NCBI GenBank assembly: GCA_017456145.1
Contig: JAFTJZ010000015.1
Location: 61,437 to 125,436, forward strand
Origin: Clostridia bacterium
GTDB lineage: Bacteria > Bacillota > Clostridia > Oscillospirales > CAG-272
Direction of reading: 5' to 3'
Length of the DNA: 64,000 nt
Shown: positions 16,363 to 26,464 of the stretch, in pieces
How the letters are laid out: each line of letters begins with the position of its first letter
How positions within the stretch are numbered: the first letter of the stretch is position 1
Notes under the pieces: model-generated
Seen by the model: the letters and a program-made list of their open reading frames with translations, nothing else
Told to the model about the DNA's origin: nothing
Databases searched by the model: none
Made by a program: the position numbers and the translations under genes

Positions 16363-17799
16363 CTACATCAGCATAAATCGGCTGTCCACGCTGTCGCGAA
16401 TATGGAACAAACGATTGGTGAGAACCACGGCAAAGATTGCCGGAAAGATAACACTGAAAAACCAAGCAAATTCCACCGTTGGACGCAGAAACGTGTACAG
16501 GGGACCACTGAGCACGGTAGCAACACCCAAAGCAGCCACAGGCATCAAAGAGCGTTTGAGAGCATCGTGCTCCTCCTTGAGCTTTTGTTCCCTGCTGTAG
16601 TTGGCCGTTCCCTCGATCTCATAGCCGGTATAATGATCAATCACCTCATACAAGGCCTTCAGCAATGCGCCAAGTGCGATTAACAGCATGATCGCCTCTA
16701 CCACGGAGAGGATCTGCACGGGAATGTAAGCCACGCGGATGCGCTCGCTGCGCTCCACACTCTCGGGACGATAACGATCGTAAAAAGCGGTTGTGAGAAT
16801 AAAATTCACGATCGATACCACACCATATCCGGCAGTCACCAATGCATATCGCATCGCGTGGGTAATGTACCGCCGCAGCAGCATAAAAGCGGCAAACAGC
16901 AAAAGAGCTGCGATAAAATCGGGCAATACATTGACACGATCCATATAAAAATCCATGGTAAAGACGGAAAACAGCGTGATCAGCATAAAGGTTCTGCGCA
17001 GATATTTTTGCGTCTGCCGTTCGGGATGCAGCTCCTCGTCTCGTATGTACAAGTCATTCAAACGCAGATAATATTCTCTGTCCTTGCCAATATCACGGGC
17101 AAAGCGAACCACGCGACAAAGGAAAAGAATTCCAAAGATCAGGGATATAAGCATAAAAAAGCCGCGCAGCAGAGCGATAAAATCGTATAGGTTGAATACG
17201 GTGTCATCCCCCGGGACGTAAGAGAGCGCCGCCAGCTCGGGGACGGTATTGAGAATCGACGTCGCAACCACGAAGGTGCGCGTAGCGTTCATCATTTTAT
17301 CGGTAACACTGTATGAATAAACACGCATACGCCGTTTTCCCTTTGCCGTACGGAATAAAAGCATACGGGAATATTCACGGCAGAACATGGTTCCGTCATT
17401 GCGCGTATCGAGGTACATCAGCCCATCCCCCAGCGCACGTGTTAACGGGAAGATGGTTTTGATTCGGAAGAAAGCAAACACAAAGCAGCATAACAGGATC
17501 GCCATCGGCTGTTCCTGCGGAGATGCAGAAAGAAATCCGTAGATAAAGAAGACGCTGACAATTTGTGCCGCCCCGATCAACAGCATATGCTCCAGATATC
17601 TCTGTGCCTCGGCAATATGGCTGTCGATCACGGCATACGGCGCAATGATATACAGCAACACCAAGCAGGCGATCGCATCCGGAAGAAGATCAATGACATG
17701 TAAATTCGGGATAAAGAGCAACAGCGCACAAAGGATCAGCAATGCTCCGTGGGGGCGAATGGTCGGCCTGTTCGCTTTGGGGGTCTTCGCTTGATTCAT
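16363..17799 (-). CDS. Multi-pass membrane protein of unknown function
   Basis: About 478 residues with roughly ten or eleven hydrophobic segments, for example ALLILCALLLFIPNL, FIALLRGFFMLISLIFG and LLIALGALLKALYEVI. A repeated layout of helix groups (30-250 and 290-475) suggests an internal duplication. I do not recognise a named domain. ATG at 17799 has AGAGGA 6 bases upstream and is preferred over ATG at 17829, which overlaps the previous stop as ATGA but has a poor ribosome site. Coupled to the upstream membrane protein and, further up, secA. Confidence 0.75.
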   Translation of the reverse strand: MNQAKTPKANRPTIRPHGALLILCALLLFIPNLHVIDLLPDAIACLVLLYIIAPYAVIDSHIAEAQRYLEHMLLIGAAQIVSVFFIYGFLSASPQEQPMAILLCCFVFAFFRIKTIFPLTRALGDGLMYLDTRNDGTMFCREYSRMLLFRTAKGKRRMRVYSYSVTDKMMNATRTFVVATSILNTVPELAALSYVPGDDTVFNLYDFIALLRGFFMLISLIFGILFLCRVVRFARDIGKDREYYLRLNDLYIRDEELHPERQTQKYLRRTFMLITLFSVFTMDFYMDRVNVLPDFIAALLLFAAFMLLRRYITHAMRYALVTAGYGVVSIVNFILTTAFYDRYRPESVERSERIRVAYIPVQILSVVEAIMLLIALGALLKALYEVIDHYTGYEIEGTANYSREQKLKEEHDALKRSLMPVAALGVATVLSGPLYTFLRPTVEFAWFFSVIFPAIFAVVLTNRLFHIRDSVDSRFMLM

Positions 17800-17825
17800 A
17801 GGTATTCCTCTTTGCTCCTCTCTTG

Positions 17826-18632
17826 TCATGGTTCATCTCGACGGCGACGTGCCGCGTCTCGGGCGGCTTGCACCTCGGCGCGCTTGGCGGCACGGGGCTT
17901 GGGCGGCTGCTGTTTATTCTTCTTGTCGTTCTTTGCGGCATTCTTTTGCATCTTCCGGTCAAACCGTTCCTGATGATAAGCACGATCCTCGCGGATCGCC
18001 TTCTCCTCACTGCGGCGATATTTTTCACGAAGACGGTTGACAAAGGCAAATCGCGAGGGCTTTGGCTCTTTGACCGAATTTTCCTCTCCCGCAGGGCAAA
18101 TACGCATGTAGCAGGAGCCGAGCAACACCAAATTGCAGATCACCCACAAAAGGTTCAGCAGCAAAGACAAGCCGTAAAGCAGCGTTGCGATCGTCGTTCC
18201 GTCAAGCAGCATCAGACAAGCCTGAAGAACAACATAGATCACGACAATCACCATATTCTGCATCGCGCGTATCGCATTTTTCTTCACACCCGTTCGATTG
18301 CAGATTTCCATCATCGCAATCGCGAGAAAAATATGGAACAGCAATACCAACGCCAGATCTGCCCATTGAACCAGCATCGTTGCGGTATCCGTTACAAAGG
18401 GATAATCCAACACAAATAGCTCCGCAAGGCCCTCAAACGTACGGTATGCCGAAAGCAGCATCAAAGGAATCGTCATATACAGAGCATAACGAAATTTGTG
18501 GCAATATAAACGAAGTCGGGAAAGCCCCACGAATATTACCATATATCCGATCACATGGGTAAACACCCCGATCCGGTTCAATCCAAGTAAAAATTCCAGA
18601 AAATATCCGATAAACAACACACCGAATCCCAT
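17826..18632 (-). CDS. Membrane protein with a long basic tail, unknown function
   Basis: 268 residues: six or so hydrophobic helices (1-190), then a ~75-residue highly charged tail rich in K, R, A and E ending ARDAARRRRDEP. The tail may contact nucleic acid or anionic lipid, which is speculation. AAGGAG lies 6 bases before the ATG. It follows secA after 66 bases containing a hairpin and overlaps the next membrane gene. No known family recognised; the pairing with the downstream membrane protein suggests they act together. Confidence 0.72.
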   Translation of the reverse strand: MGFGVLFIGYFLEFLLGLNRIGVFTHVIGYMVIFVGLSRLRLYCHKFRYALYMTIPLMLLSAYRTFEGLAELFVLDYPFVTDTATMLVQWADLALVLLFHIFLAIAMMEICNRTGVKKNAIRAMQNMVIVVIYVVLQACLMLLDGTTIATLLYGLSLLLNLLWVICNLVLLGSCYMRICPAGEENSVKEPKPSRFAFVNRLREKYRRSEEKAIREDRAYHQERFDRKMQKNAAKNDKKNKQQPPKPRAAKRAEVQAARDAARRRRDEP

Positions 18633-18651
18633 GTTGATTCTCCTTGTAATT

Positions 18652-18685
18652 CAACCGCGGGTTGCGGTTTTGCTCTCCGCGGTTG
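18652..18685 (-). other. Hairpin between secA and the membrane-protein pair
   Basis: CAACCGCGG (18652-18660) pairs perfectly with CCGCGGTTG (18677-18685). There is no T run, so it is more likely an mRNA stability or processing structure than a terminator. Confidence 0.5.
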
Positions 18686-18698
18686 ATTGACTTTATAT

Positions 18699-21479
18699 TT
18701 AATCGTTGGCGCTGTCTGCAAGTCCTGCACCACAGCATTTTTTATACTTCTTTCCGCTGCCGCAAGGACAAGGATCATTTCTCCCTACCTTGACAGGACG
18801 CGTTCTCTGCACCATGACGATCTTTTTCGGTGCACTCTTGCCGGAGCCCTCAAAGCCCTCAGTCAAGGGATTGGCCACCTGTACACGCTGTACCCTTTGT
18901 CTGGGCACGGCGCCCAATACCATACGAACGGTATTTTCGCGGATCTCGCTGACCATACCGTCAAACATTTCCGCACCCTGTAATCTGTACTCGGTCACCG
19001 GATCACGGTGTGCAAAGGATTGCAGACCGATACTGCCCTTGAGGTCATCCATCGCATCGATATGCTCCATCCACGCACGGTCTACACTCTGCAAAAGGAT
19101 GGCGCGCTCAACCTCACGGAAGATCTCACTGCCGGACATATTTTCTGTATCAAACAGCGCGTCCTTGCTGCGATGCAGCTCCAGTGCACGCGTGGTCAGC
19201 ATATCGATCAGATCGTCGCGGCGAAGTTTCTTTTTATCGCTCTCATCATAGCAGAAATCTTTTTCATCGGTCAGCTTGCCCAAATAATATGCACGCAGAC
19301 CGTCAAGATCCCAATCCGATGCATTCTCCGCCCCTGTAAAGCGCATGACCGTATCGGAGACGGTCGTGGAGATCATCTTGCGAATGGTCTCGCTGATATC
19401 CTCACCGTTCAGAACGTCCTGTCTTTGCTTATATATGATCGTTCTTTGCTGATTCATGATATCATCATACGCCAGTACGTGCTTACGGCGCTTGAAGTTC
19501 TGATCCTCCAGGCGTTTTTGAGCACTCTCGATCGCACCCGAGAGCAGCTTGGCATCGATCGGCATATCATCCGGCAGTCCCATGTTGTTGACCATGTTGA
19601 GGATGCGCTCGCTGCCGAACAGACGCATCAGATCATCCTCCAGTGAGAGGAAGAATCGCGATTCACCGGGATCTCCCTGTCGTCCCGAACGTCCCCGCAG
19701 CTGGTTGTCAATGCGGCGGGATTCGTGCCGCTCGGTGCCCAGAATAAACAGACCTCCCGCTGCACGAACACGCTCCGCCTCGGGAGCGATTTCTTCTTTG
19801 TAGCGCTCATTGAGCTCACGGAAAATCGCACGTACACTATTGACCTTCTCATCATCGGTCAAACCGGTGCCCGTGGAGGAGGCGATCAGATCCTCCTCGA
19901 TCCCCATGCGGCGCATCTCGGCCTTTGCCATATATTCGGGGTTGCCGCCAAGCAGAATATCCGTACCGCGTCCCGCCATGTTGGTCGAAATGGTGACCGC
20001 GCCTTCTTTACCAGCCTGTGCGACGATCTCTGCCTCCTTGGCGTGCAGCTTTGCGTTGAGGACGGTGTGCGGGATCCCCGCCTTTTTCAGCTTGGCAGAC
20101 AGCTCCTCGGATTTATCAATCGATATCGTACCGACCAGAATGGGCTGTCCCTTCTTATGACATTCGATGATCTGGGCGATGATCGCATCGTATTTTCCCT
20201 TGATGCTCTTGTACACCACATCCGTATGGTCGGTGCGGATCATGGGACGGTTGGTGGGAACCTCCACGACGTCCAGCATATAGATCTCACGGAACTCGTT
20301 CTCCTCGGTCAGGGCCGTGCCCGTCATACCCGACAGCTTTCGGTACATACGGAAATAATTCTGGAAGGTAATGGTTGCCTGCGTTTTATTTTCCTTCTGA
20401 ATCTTAACGCCTTCTTTTGCCTCGATTGCCTGATGCAGACCGTTATTGAAACGGCGTCCGGGCATCAGACGCCCTGTGAAGGCATCGACGATGATAACGC
20501 CCTTCTCATTGACAATATAATCCACGTCCCGCTTTTTGCAGCCGTGAGCGTGAAGAGCTTGGTTGATATGATGTGCAATGGTCGCATTCTCCGCGTCGGT
20601 AAAGTTTTCCAGCCCGAAGAATCCCTCTGCCTTCTTGGCACCTGCGGGCGTCAGAATGGCATTGTTAGCCTTTTCGTCGACAATGTAGTCAGCGTCGATA
20701 TCGTCATGACTTTCCTTATCGTCCAGCTCCTTGATGACGTATTTACGCAGCATACGGACAAAAGCATCCGCACGATCGTAAAGATCGGTGCTCTCCTCTC
20801 CCGGGCCCGAGATGATCAACGGCGTTCTTGCCTCATCAACCAAAATGGAGTCGACCTCGTCTACAATGGCAAAGACGTGCCCTCTTTGCACCATGCGCTC
20901 CTTATAAACCACCATGTTGTCACGCAGGTAGTCAAAACCAAATTCATTGTTGGTGCCATAGGTGATATCGGCCGCATATGCAGCCTTCTTCTGATCCTTG
21001 GTCTGCCCATGAACGACAAGACCCGTGCGCAAGCCCAGGTACTCATAAATTCTTCCCATCTCTTCACTGCCGACCCGAGCCAGATAATCGTTGACCGTGA
21101 CGATGTGCACGCCCTCACCCGTCAACGCGTTGAGGTATGCGGGCATGGTAGCGACCAGGGTCTTACCCTCGCCCGTCTTCATCTCGGCAATGCGTCCCTG
21201 ATGCAGAAGAACACCGCCAATCAGCTGTACACGGAAGGGGCGCTTGCCCAATACGCGATCGGCAACCTCGCGCACCGCAGCAAACGCATCGGGCAGGATA
21301 TCATCCAGCGTCTCCCCCGCATCCAATCTTGCTTTGAGCTCCGCGGTCACGCCACGCAGCTCGTCCTCATTCATATCGCTGTATTTTTGCGCCAATCCCT
21401 CGATCTTGTTCACGATGGGCTCCAATTTCTTCAGCTGATGGTCACTGTACGTGCCGAAGATTTTACTAATAATTGACAT
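18699..21479 (-). CDS. secA: SecA, preprotein translocase ATPase
   Basis: Motor that drives unfolded preproteins through SecYEG. About 926 residues from ATG at 21479, with GGAGGACGCAGGAT upstream; this gives the standard SecA N-terminus MSIISKIFG. Visible motifs: Walker A in MKTGEGKTLVAT (near 102), VDEVDSILVDEARTPLIISG, TNMAGRGTDILLGG, RGRSGRQGDPGESRFFLSLEDDL, and the C-terminal zinc motif CPCGSGKKYKKCC. A weak minus-strand promoter may lie at 21606-21578 (TATAAT at 21583-21578 with a poor -35). A perfect palindrome, GTTCATTTTTTGAAC, at 21541-21555 lies in the leader. Confidence 0.97.
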   Translation of the reverse strand: MSIISKIFGTYSDHQLKKLEPIVNKIEGLAQKYSDMNEDELRGVTAELKARLDAGETLDDILPDAFAAVREVADRVLGKRPFRVQLIGGVLLHQGRIAEMKTGEGKTLVATMPAYLNALTGEGVHIVTVNDYLARVGSEEMGRIYEYLGLRTGLVVHGQTKDQKKAAYAADITYGTNNEFGFDYLRDNMVVYKERMVQRGHVFAIVDEVDSILVDEARTPLIISGPGEESTDLYDRADAFVRMLRKYVIKELDDKESHDDIDADYIVDEKANNAILTPAGAKKAEGFFGLENFTDAENATIAHHINQALHAHGCKKRDVDYIVNEKGVIIVDAFTGRLMPGRRFNNGLHQAIEAKEGVKIQKENKTQATITFQNYFRMYRKLSGMTGTALTEENEFREIYMLDVVEVPTNRPMIRTDHTDVVYKSIKGKYDAIIAQIIECHKKGQPILVGTISIDKSEELSAKLKKAGIPHTVLNAKLHAKEAEIVAQAGKEGAVTISTNMAGRGTDILLGGNPEYMAKAEMRRMGIEEDLIASSTGTGLTDDEKVNSVRAIFRELNERYKEEIAPEAERVRAAGGLFILGTERHESRRIDNQLRGRSGRQGDPGESRFFLSLEDDLMRLFGSERILNMVNNMGLPDDMPIDAKLLSGAIESAQKRLEDQNFKRRKHVLAYDDIMNQQRTIIYKQRQDVLNGEDISETIRKMISTTVSDTVMRFTGAENASDWDLDGLRAYYLGKLTDEKDFCYDESDKKKLRRDDLIDMLTTRALELHRSKDALFDTENMSGSEIFREVERAILLQSVDRAWMEHIDAMDDLKGSIGLQSFAHRDPVTEYRLQGAEMFDGMVSEIRENTVRMVLGAVPRQRVQRVQVANPLTEGFEGSGKSAPKKIVMVQRTRPVKVGRNDPCPCGSGKKYKKCCGAGLADSAND

Positions 21480-21648
21480 ATCCTGCGTCCTCCGTAGTTC
21501 CTTTGAGGTGCCGCGGCGCTGCATCGACACGGCATCCTTTGTTCATTTTTTGAACATAAAAATTCATGATATATATTATTATACTACATAAGTATGAGTA
21601 AATCGAAAATGAATTGTAAACTTTATGCTACTTTTCTTCATATTTTCG

Positions 21649-21677
21649 TTGACAAATCCGTAAAATCGTGATAATAT
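21649..21677 (+). promoter_or_regulatory. Promoter of trmL-mnmA
   Basis: -35 consensus TTGACA (21649-21654), 17-base spacer, -10 TAATAT (21672-21677), 49 bases before the trmL start. Confidence 0.75.
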
Positions 21678-21725
21678 AGAGTGTCCACGGTCCATCAAGG
21701 ACAAAATCCATATCGGAGCACACTT

Positions 21726-22244
21726 ATGCAAAACAAAATTCACATCGTACTTTATCAACCCGAAATTCACGCCAACACGGGCAACATTTCCCGTACCTGC
21801 GCCGTAACGGGAGCGGTGCTGCATCTTATTCATCCGCTGGGCTTTTCCATCGATGACAAGCACCTGCGCCGTGCGGGCTTGGACTATTGGGACAAGCTGA
21901 CGGTATATCAATATGAAAATGCCGATGCTTTCTTTTCCGCTCATCCCGGTGCGCAGATCTATTATTACACCACCAAGGCCCGTGCACGGTATACAGATGT
22001 GCGTTATGAAGGCGAGGTCTATTTGATGTTTGGGCCGGAATCTCGCGGGCTGCCCGAGGAGCTGCTGCTGTCTCACCCGGATTCTTGCGTTCGCATTCCC
22101 ATGCTGCCAACGCTGCGCTCGCTCAATCTCTCCAACTCGGTCGCTATCGCCGCCTATGAGGTACTTCGTCAATGGGATTTTAACGGAATGCAGAGCGAGG
22201 GCCAGCTGCATCACCACCTTTGGGAGGAGGGTGACAGCGTATGA
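21726..22244 (+). CDS. trmL: TrmL-type tRNA (cytidine/uridine-34 2'-O)-methyltransferase
   Basis: 172 residues of the SPOUT methyltransferase fold, which methylates the wobble ribose of certain leucine tRNAs. Motifs: NTGNISRTCAVTGA near the N-terminus, LMFGPESRGLPEELL (SAM-binding knot), and RIPMLPTLRSLNLSNSVAIAAYE at the C-terminus. ATG at 21726 has GGAG 7 bases upstream; an earlier in-frame ATG at 21681 adds 15 residues with no family match. The end overlaps mnmA, so two wobble-base enzymes are co-expressed. Confidence 0.93.
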   Translation: MQNKIHIVLYQPEIHANTGNISRTCAVTGAVLHLIHPLGFSIDDKHLRRAGLDYWDKLTVYQYENADAFFSAHPGAQIYYYTTKARARYTDVRYEGEVYLMFGPESRGLPEELLLSHPDSCVRIPMLPTLRSLNLSNSVAIAAYEVLRQWDFNGMQSEGQLHHHLWEEGDSV

Positions 22245-23326
22245 TGACCACCAACCAACAAATAGCCGTCATTGCCATGAGCGGTGGCGTAGACAGCGCC
22301 GTTTCGGCTCTGCTGCTAAAAAATTCACTTCCCGACCATATGATATTGGGCGTTACCATGCGTCTTTACCGGGGAGAGGGCACCTTGAATCAAGCCGATA
22401 TCAGTACAGTGAGTGACGCTCGTGCTGTGGCAGATCGCATCGGAATCGCACACGTAGTCTGCGATCTGGAGCGAGAATTTTGCCGCGAGGTGATCGACGA
22501 TTTCTGTCATGAGTACCGCGAGGGGCGCACGCCAAATCCCTGCGTCGTCTGCAACAAGAAAATCAAATTCGGCGCACTCTGGGACTTTTCTCGCGCACAA
22601 GGGGCTGACATCATTGCCACAGGACATTACGCTCGTACCGAGACCGACACCAACGGACGCACACTCATTCGTCGCGCTGCAGATTCAAGCAAGGATCAGA
22701 GCTACGTGCTCTGGTCGCTCTCACAGGACGTACTGCGTCATGTCCGTTTCCCGCTGGGTGAACTGAGCAAGGTGCAAACGCGACAGATCGCTGCTGCACA
22801 TGGGTTTGTCAATGCACAGCGCCGCGACTCGCAGGACATCTGCTTTATTCCCGACGGAGATTATGTTTCCTTTCTTACTCGTTATGCGGGCATGACGCCG
22901 ACCGAGGGCAATTATCTCGATCCTGACGGCAACATCATCGGAAAACACAAAGGAATGATCTGCTATACCATCGGGCAACGCAAGGGGCTCGGAATGTCGT
23001 TCGGCAAGCATATGTTCGTCTGCGAAAAAAATGCCGCGCAGAACACGGTGACACTGTGCGACGACGCGCAGCTGTACCACCGCACCGTACTCGCCAAGCA
23101 GACCAATTATATCGCGTTTGACCGCCTTGAGACGCCGCTGCGGGTCAAAGCCAAGCTGCGCTATCGCCACGACGCCGAGGATGCGACCCTCTATCCCGAG
23201 GATGATGATCGCGTTCGCATCGTCTTCGATCGTCCGCAGCGCGCGCCCGCGCTCGGACAATCTGCCGTATTTTACAGCGACGACTATCTACTCGGTGGCG
23301 GCATCATCTGCGGCGCAGAAAAATAA
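22241..23326 (+). CDS. mnmA: MnmA, tRNA-specific 2-thiouridylase
   Basis: ATP-dependent enzyme that thiolates U34 of Glu, Gln and Lys tRNAs. 361 residues. PP-loop MSGGVDSAVSALLL near residue 13, catalytic Cys in TPNPCVVCNKKIKFG, ATGHYAR, DSQDICFIPDGDY, the second catalytic Cys nearby, and HKGMICYTIGQRKGLG. The start is ATG at 22241 or 22244, overlapping the trmL stop; GGGAGGAGGG lies just upstream. Confidence 0.97.
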   Translation: MMTTNQQIAVIAMSGGVDSAVSALLLKNSLPDHMILGVTMRLYRGEGTLNQADISTVSDARAVADRIGIAHVVCDLEREFCREVIDDFCHEYREGRTPNPCVVCNKKIKFGALWDFSRAQGADIIATGHYARTETDTNGRTLIRRAADSSKDQSYVLWSLSQDVLRHVRFPLGELSKVQTRQIAAAHGFVNAQRRDSQDICFIPDGDYVSFLTRYAGMTPTEGNYLDPDGNIIGKHKGMICYTIGQRKGLGMSFGKHMFVCEKNAAQNTVTLCDDAQLYHRTVLAKQTNYIAFDRLETPLRVKAKLRYRHDAEDATLYPEDDDRVRIVFDRPQRAPALGQSAVFYSDDYLLGGGIICGAEK

Positions 23327-23419
23327 TTTCAAAATCTTTCGTTTTCAAAAATAAAACCGTCGATTCCTGCGTCTTTGTATATGAGGGGCAAACGCCCCCG
23401 ACGGAAAGGAAGGAACGCC

Positions 23420-24400
23420 ATGAAAAAGAACACCGTATTTTTACATCTGATCTCTCTTCTGCTCGCGCTGCTCTGCCTTTGGAGCTGTAGTCAGGAAAAA
23501 GTGCCTCCCAATGAGTCGGGGGAGCCGCTCGTCCCACTCGGAGACCGCTCTTATGATGATTATGTAGACGAAAACGGCAATTCGCGCGGCAGCTTTTACG
23601 TCATACGAGCCGATCTTGTGGACGTTGCCAAAGACTACGAACGGAGCTGGTATATTTGCGATTATGAAGGCTACCGTGTCAAGATCGACGAGCCGTTACC
23701 CGCTGAATTTGATCTCTCCGTTATAAAGTTAGAGATCACTTACAACGTCTCCGATCTTTCCGTATCCGAGGACGGCAAGATGTATATCATTGCCAAAACC
23801 GAGCACGTCTGCCGCCCAACCTCTCCCACCCCCGGTGACTTTTCCGAAATGACCTACGACAAGCCCGTCATCTATCTCTACCCCGAGACAACGACCGAGA
23901 TTGACGTGCGCATCGATTTCAAGGGCGAATTTACCGTGACCATTCCCAAGTACCGTGACGGCTGGACGGTTACGGCATCCCCCGATGGTACACTGATCGG
24001 TAAGGACGGTAAAAAATATCCCTATCTCTTCTGGGAAGGTATCCCCGAAAGGGATGTTTTGACCATCACCGAGGGCTTTTGCATACGCGGCGAGGACACC
24101 GAGGCATTTCTTTATGAGGCTCTTCCCCGCCTTGGCTTGATCGAGTCGGAGTACGTCGAATTTATCGACTTCTGGCTACCCCGCATGGAGGGCAACGCCT
24201 ACAACCTCATCCGTTTCAATGATCCTGCTTACATGGATATGGCGAACATGGATATCTCCCCCGCACCACAAACGCTTATCCGCGTCTTTATGAGCTATGC
24301 AGCATCTGACGTATTGGTTGATATTCCCGAGCAACAGTTGATCACCCCGGAGCGTATCGGCTTTACTGCCGTCGAGTGGGGCGGATGTGAACTGAAATAA
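23420..24400 (+). CDS. Lipoprotein of unknown function
   Basis: About 326 residues. The N-terminus is a lipoprotein signal (KK, hydrophobic core, LWSC with Cys23), so it should be diacylated and exported. The C-terminal ~200 residues form a conserved unit opening with DKPVIYLYPETTTEIDVRI and including GWTVTASPDGTL and YPYLFWEG. I have seen this arrangement in hypothetical proteins of Clostridia, but no function is known to me. ATG at 23420 has AAGGAAGGAACG upstream. Monocistronic, ending at the bidirectional terminator it shares with rny. Confidence 0.8.
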   Translation: MKKNTVFLHLISLLLALLCLWSCSQEKVPPNESGEPLVPLGDRSYDDYVDENGNSRGSFYVIRADLVDVAKDYERSWYICDYEGYRVKIDEPLPAEFDLSVIKLEITYNVSDLSVSEDGKMYIIAKTEHVCRPTSPTPGDFSEMTYDKPVIYLYPETTTEIDVRIDFKGEFTVTIPKYRDGWTVTASPDGTLIGKDGKKYPYLFWEGIPERDVLTITEGFCIRGEDTEAFLYEALPRLGLIESEYVEFIDFWLPRMEGNAYNLIRFNDPAYMDMANMDISPAPQTLIRVFMSYAASDVLVDIPEQQLITPERIGFTAVEWGGCELK

Positions 24401-24720
24401 GAAATCAGGGACTGTGTCATTGGCGCAGCCCCTGCAAAAAATCTGACGGTGGCTTTTTTGCGCGCGAAATTTGCGTTTTTTGCCGGCAAAGCAGTTAAAA
24501 CTTGCGGTCTTTAGCCGCAAAGAAAAAATGACGGGGTGAGTTTCAAATGCCTTTTTGCATTTGACTCACCCCGCTTTTTGTTTGTTCAATTCAATATATG
24601 ACGCAGACACCGCGCAGGTCTCTGTTAATCTCTTACGGAGTTTTATGTCATCTATATGAGTATCCCAAACGGGAATTTCGTGCTGCTCTTTTGTGGGCAG
24701 CGCACAGAAGAACGTCGATC
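24401..24720. other. Convergent intergenic region
   Basis: 320 bases between two converging genes. It holds three hairpins: CAGGG-CTG/CAG-CCCTG at 24406-24434 (no T run), TTGCGG/CCGCAA near 24502-24520, and the strong terminator at 24532. No start codon with a ribosome site and no RNA gene was recognised. The 24580-24720 part shows nothing. Confidence 0.6.
24532..24579. terminator. Bidirectional terminator (GGGGTGAGT type)
   Basis: CGGGGTGAGTTTCAAATGC (24532-24550) pairs with GCATTTGACTCACCCCG (24557-24573). CTTTTTG follows on the plus strand, and TCATTTTTTC follows on the minus strand. It can end both the lipoprotein and rny transcripts. Confidence 0.88.
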
Positions 24721-26277
24721 TTACTTCGCGTAATCGACCGCTCGGCTCTCGCGGATCACATTGATCTTGATCTGACCGGGGTACTTGACTTCTTCCTTGA
24801 TCTTTTGTGCCATATCGCGCGCGATCAGCGTCATGCCCTCGTCATTGACCTCCTCGGGCTTGACCATCACGCGGATCTCACGACCGGCTTGAATTGCGTA
24901 TGCCTTTTCGACACCGCCAAAGCTCGTAGCGATCTCCTCGAGCTTTTCCAGGCGCTTGATGTAATTTTCCAGATCCTCACGGCGCGCACCGGGTCTTGCC
25001 GCGGAAATGGCATCCGCCGCCTGAACCAGAATGGCGATCACCGTCTTGGGCTCTACATCGTTGTGGTGCGCCTCAATTGCGTGGATCACGTCACGGCTCT
25101 CCTTATACTTCTTGGCGACATTGACACCAATCTGCACGTGAGAACCTTCCTCATCGTGTGGGAACGCCTTACCAATGTCATGCAGAAGTCCCGCGCGGCG
25201 CGCCGTCATGGCGTCCACACCGAGCTCCTCAGCCATCACACCTGCAAGGAATGCCACCTCGACCGAGTGCTTGAGCACATTTTGTCCGTAGCTTGTACGA
25301 TAACGCAGGCGACCGAGCAACTTGACCATCTCGGGGTTGATACCGTGAACACCGACCTCAAAGGTCGCGCGCTCACCCGCTTGCTTGACCAGCGCCTCTA
25401 CCTCGCGCTTGGACTTTTCTACAGTTTCCTCGATACGGGCGGGGTGAATACGTCCGTCCGCAATCAGCTTTTCCAGAGAGAGTCTTGCAATCTCACGTCT
25501 GACAGGATCAAATCCCGAGAGCGTGATGGTTTCGGGCGTATCGTCGATAATCAATTCGACACCCGTCAGCGTTTCCAGCTTTTGAATGTTTCGTCCCTCG
25601 CGGCCGATGATTCTGCCCTTCATTTCATCGCTGGGCAGCGGTACGACGGAGATCGTTGCCTCGGCAACCTGATCGGCTGCACAGCGCTGGATCGCCAGTG
25701 TAACAATGTTTCGTGCTTTTTCGTCTGCCTCTTCCTTGAACTGGGTTTCCAGCTCGTCAAGTCTCTTTGCCAGCTCATGCTTGACCTCGGATTCCACGCG
25801 CTCGATCAGCTCTTCCTTGGCCTCCTCGGCGGTGATCCCCGACAGCTCCTCCAGCTTTGCCAGATGCTGCTGCAGGACTTCCTCGATCTGCTCACGAACG
25901 GCATCGTTTTCCTTGAGCTTTTTCTCCAGCTGATCGTTTTTACGATCCAGAGCCTCGGTCTTCTTGTCCAGATTTTCTTCCTTCTGGTTGATACGACGCT
26001 CCAATCTGGAAACCTCGGCGCGGCGCTCCTTGAGCTCACGCTCCGTCTCGTTGCGCAGGCGAAGAGTCTCTTCCTTTGCTTCGATCAAAGCCTCCTTTTT
26101 CATCGTCTCGACGGTAACAGCACTGTCTTCGATGATCTTTTTGGCTTTTTCCTCTGCGGAACCGATCTCGGCTTCAGCAACCTTTTTTCGGTACAGAATA
26201 CCGACAATGGCGCCAACGACCAAGCCGACCAGCAAGGCAATGACGGAAAACAGCACGATTTTCGCAGTTTCTCCCAT
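24721..26277 (-). CDS. rny: Ribonuclease Y
   Basis: Membrane-anchored endoribonuclease that starts mRNA decay in many Firmicutes. 518 residues: one N-terminal helix ([20 protein letters not shown]), a long coiled coil (about 30-200), a KH domain with [12 protein letters not shown], and an HD domain with GLLHDIGKA and AHHNDVEP. The metal motif His-Asp is intact. ATG at 26277 follows AAGGAGGTGTATT; the upstream in-frame ATG at 26304 would place charged residues before the anchor. A strong promoter lies about 90 bases upstream. Confidence 0.97.
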   Translation of the reverse strand: MGETAKIVLFSVIALLVGLVVGAIVGILYRKKVAEAEIGSAEEKAKKIIEDSAVTVETMKKEALIEAKEETLRLRNETERELKERRAEVSRLERRINQKEENLDKKTEALDRKNDQLEKKLKENDAVREQIEEVLQQHLAKLEELSGITAEEAKEELIERVESEVKHELAKRLDELETQFKEEADEKARNIVTLAIQRCAADQVAEATISVVPLPSDEMKGRIIGREGRNIQKLETLTGVELIIDDTPETITLSGFDPVRREIARLSLEKLIADGRIHPARIEETVEKSKREVEALVKQAGERATFEVGVHGINPEMVKLLGRLRYRTSYGQNVLKHSVEVAFLAGVMAEELGVDAMTARRAGLLHDIGKAFPHDEEGSHVQIGVNVAKKYKESRDVIHAIEAHHNDVEPKTVIAILVQAADAISAARPGARREDLENYIKRLEKLEEIATSFGGVEKAYAIQAGREIRVMVKPEEVNDEGMTLIARDMAQKIKEEVKYPGQIKINVIRESRAVDYAK

Positions 26278-26365
26278 AATACACCTCCTTACTTTCTTAT
26301 TCATTTTTCAAAATTCAGGGCATCCACAATACAGGCAAGTAACCTATAACAGAACACCACTATAT

Positions 26366-26394
26366 ATTGTACACAATTATCGGCGGTTTGTCAA
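26366..26394 (-). promoter_or_regulatory. Promoter of rny
   Basis: Minus strand: -35 TTGACA (26394-26389), 17-base spacer, -10 TACAAT (26371-26366). Confidence 0.8.
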
Positions 26395-26464
26395 GAGGGT
26401 TTGCAAGATTTGACGTGCATCTTTGCGATAAAGTTTGAAAAATCGGCGAATTTTCACCGCAGTA

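Noticed and set aside
19725-21476. 583-codon plus-strand open frame over secA
   Set aside because: Antisense shadow of secA with no recognisable domain.
21541-21555. GTTCATTTTTTGAAC palindrome as a LexA box
   Set aside because: It lacks the GAAC-N4-GTTC arrangement; more likely a chance palindrome or another operator.
24406-24434. Hairpin after the lipoprotein gene as its terminator
   Set aside because: It is followed by As, not Ts, on the plus strand; the hairpin at 24532 is the real terminator.
24598-26349. 583-codon plus-strand open frame over rny
   Set aside because: Leu/Phe-rich shadow of the rny coiled coil; no ribosome site.
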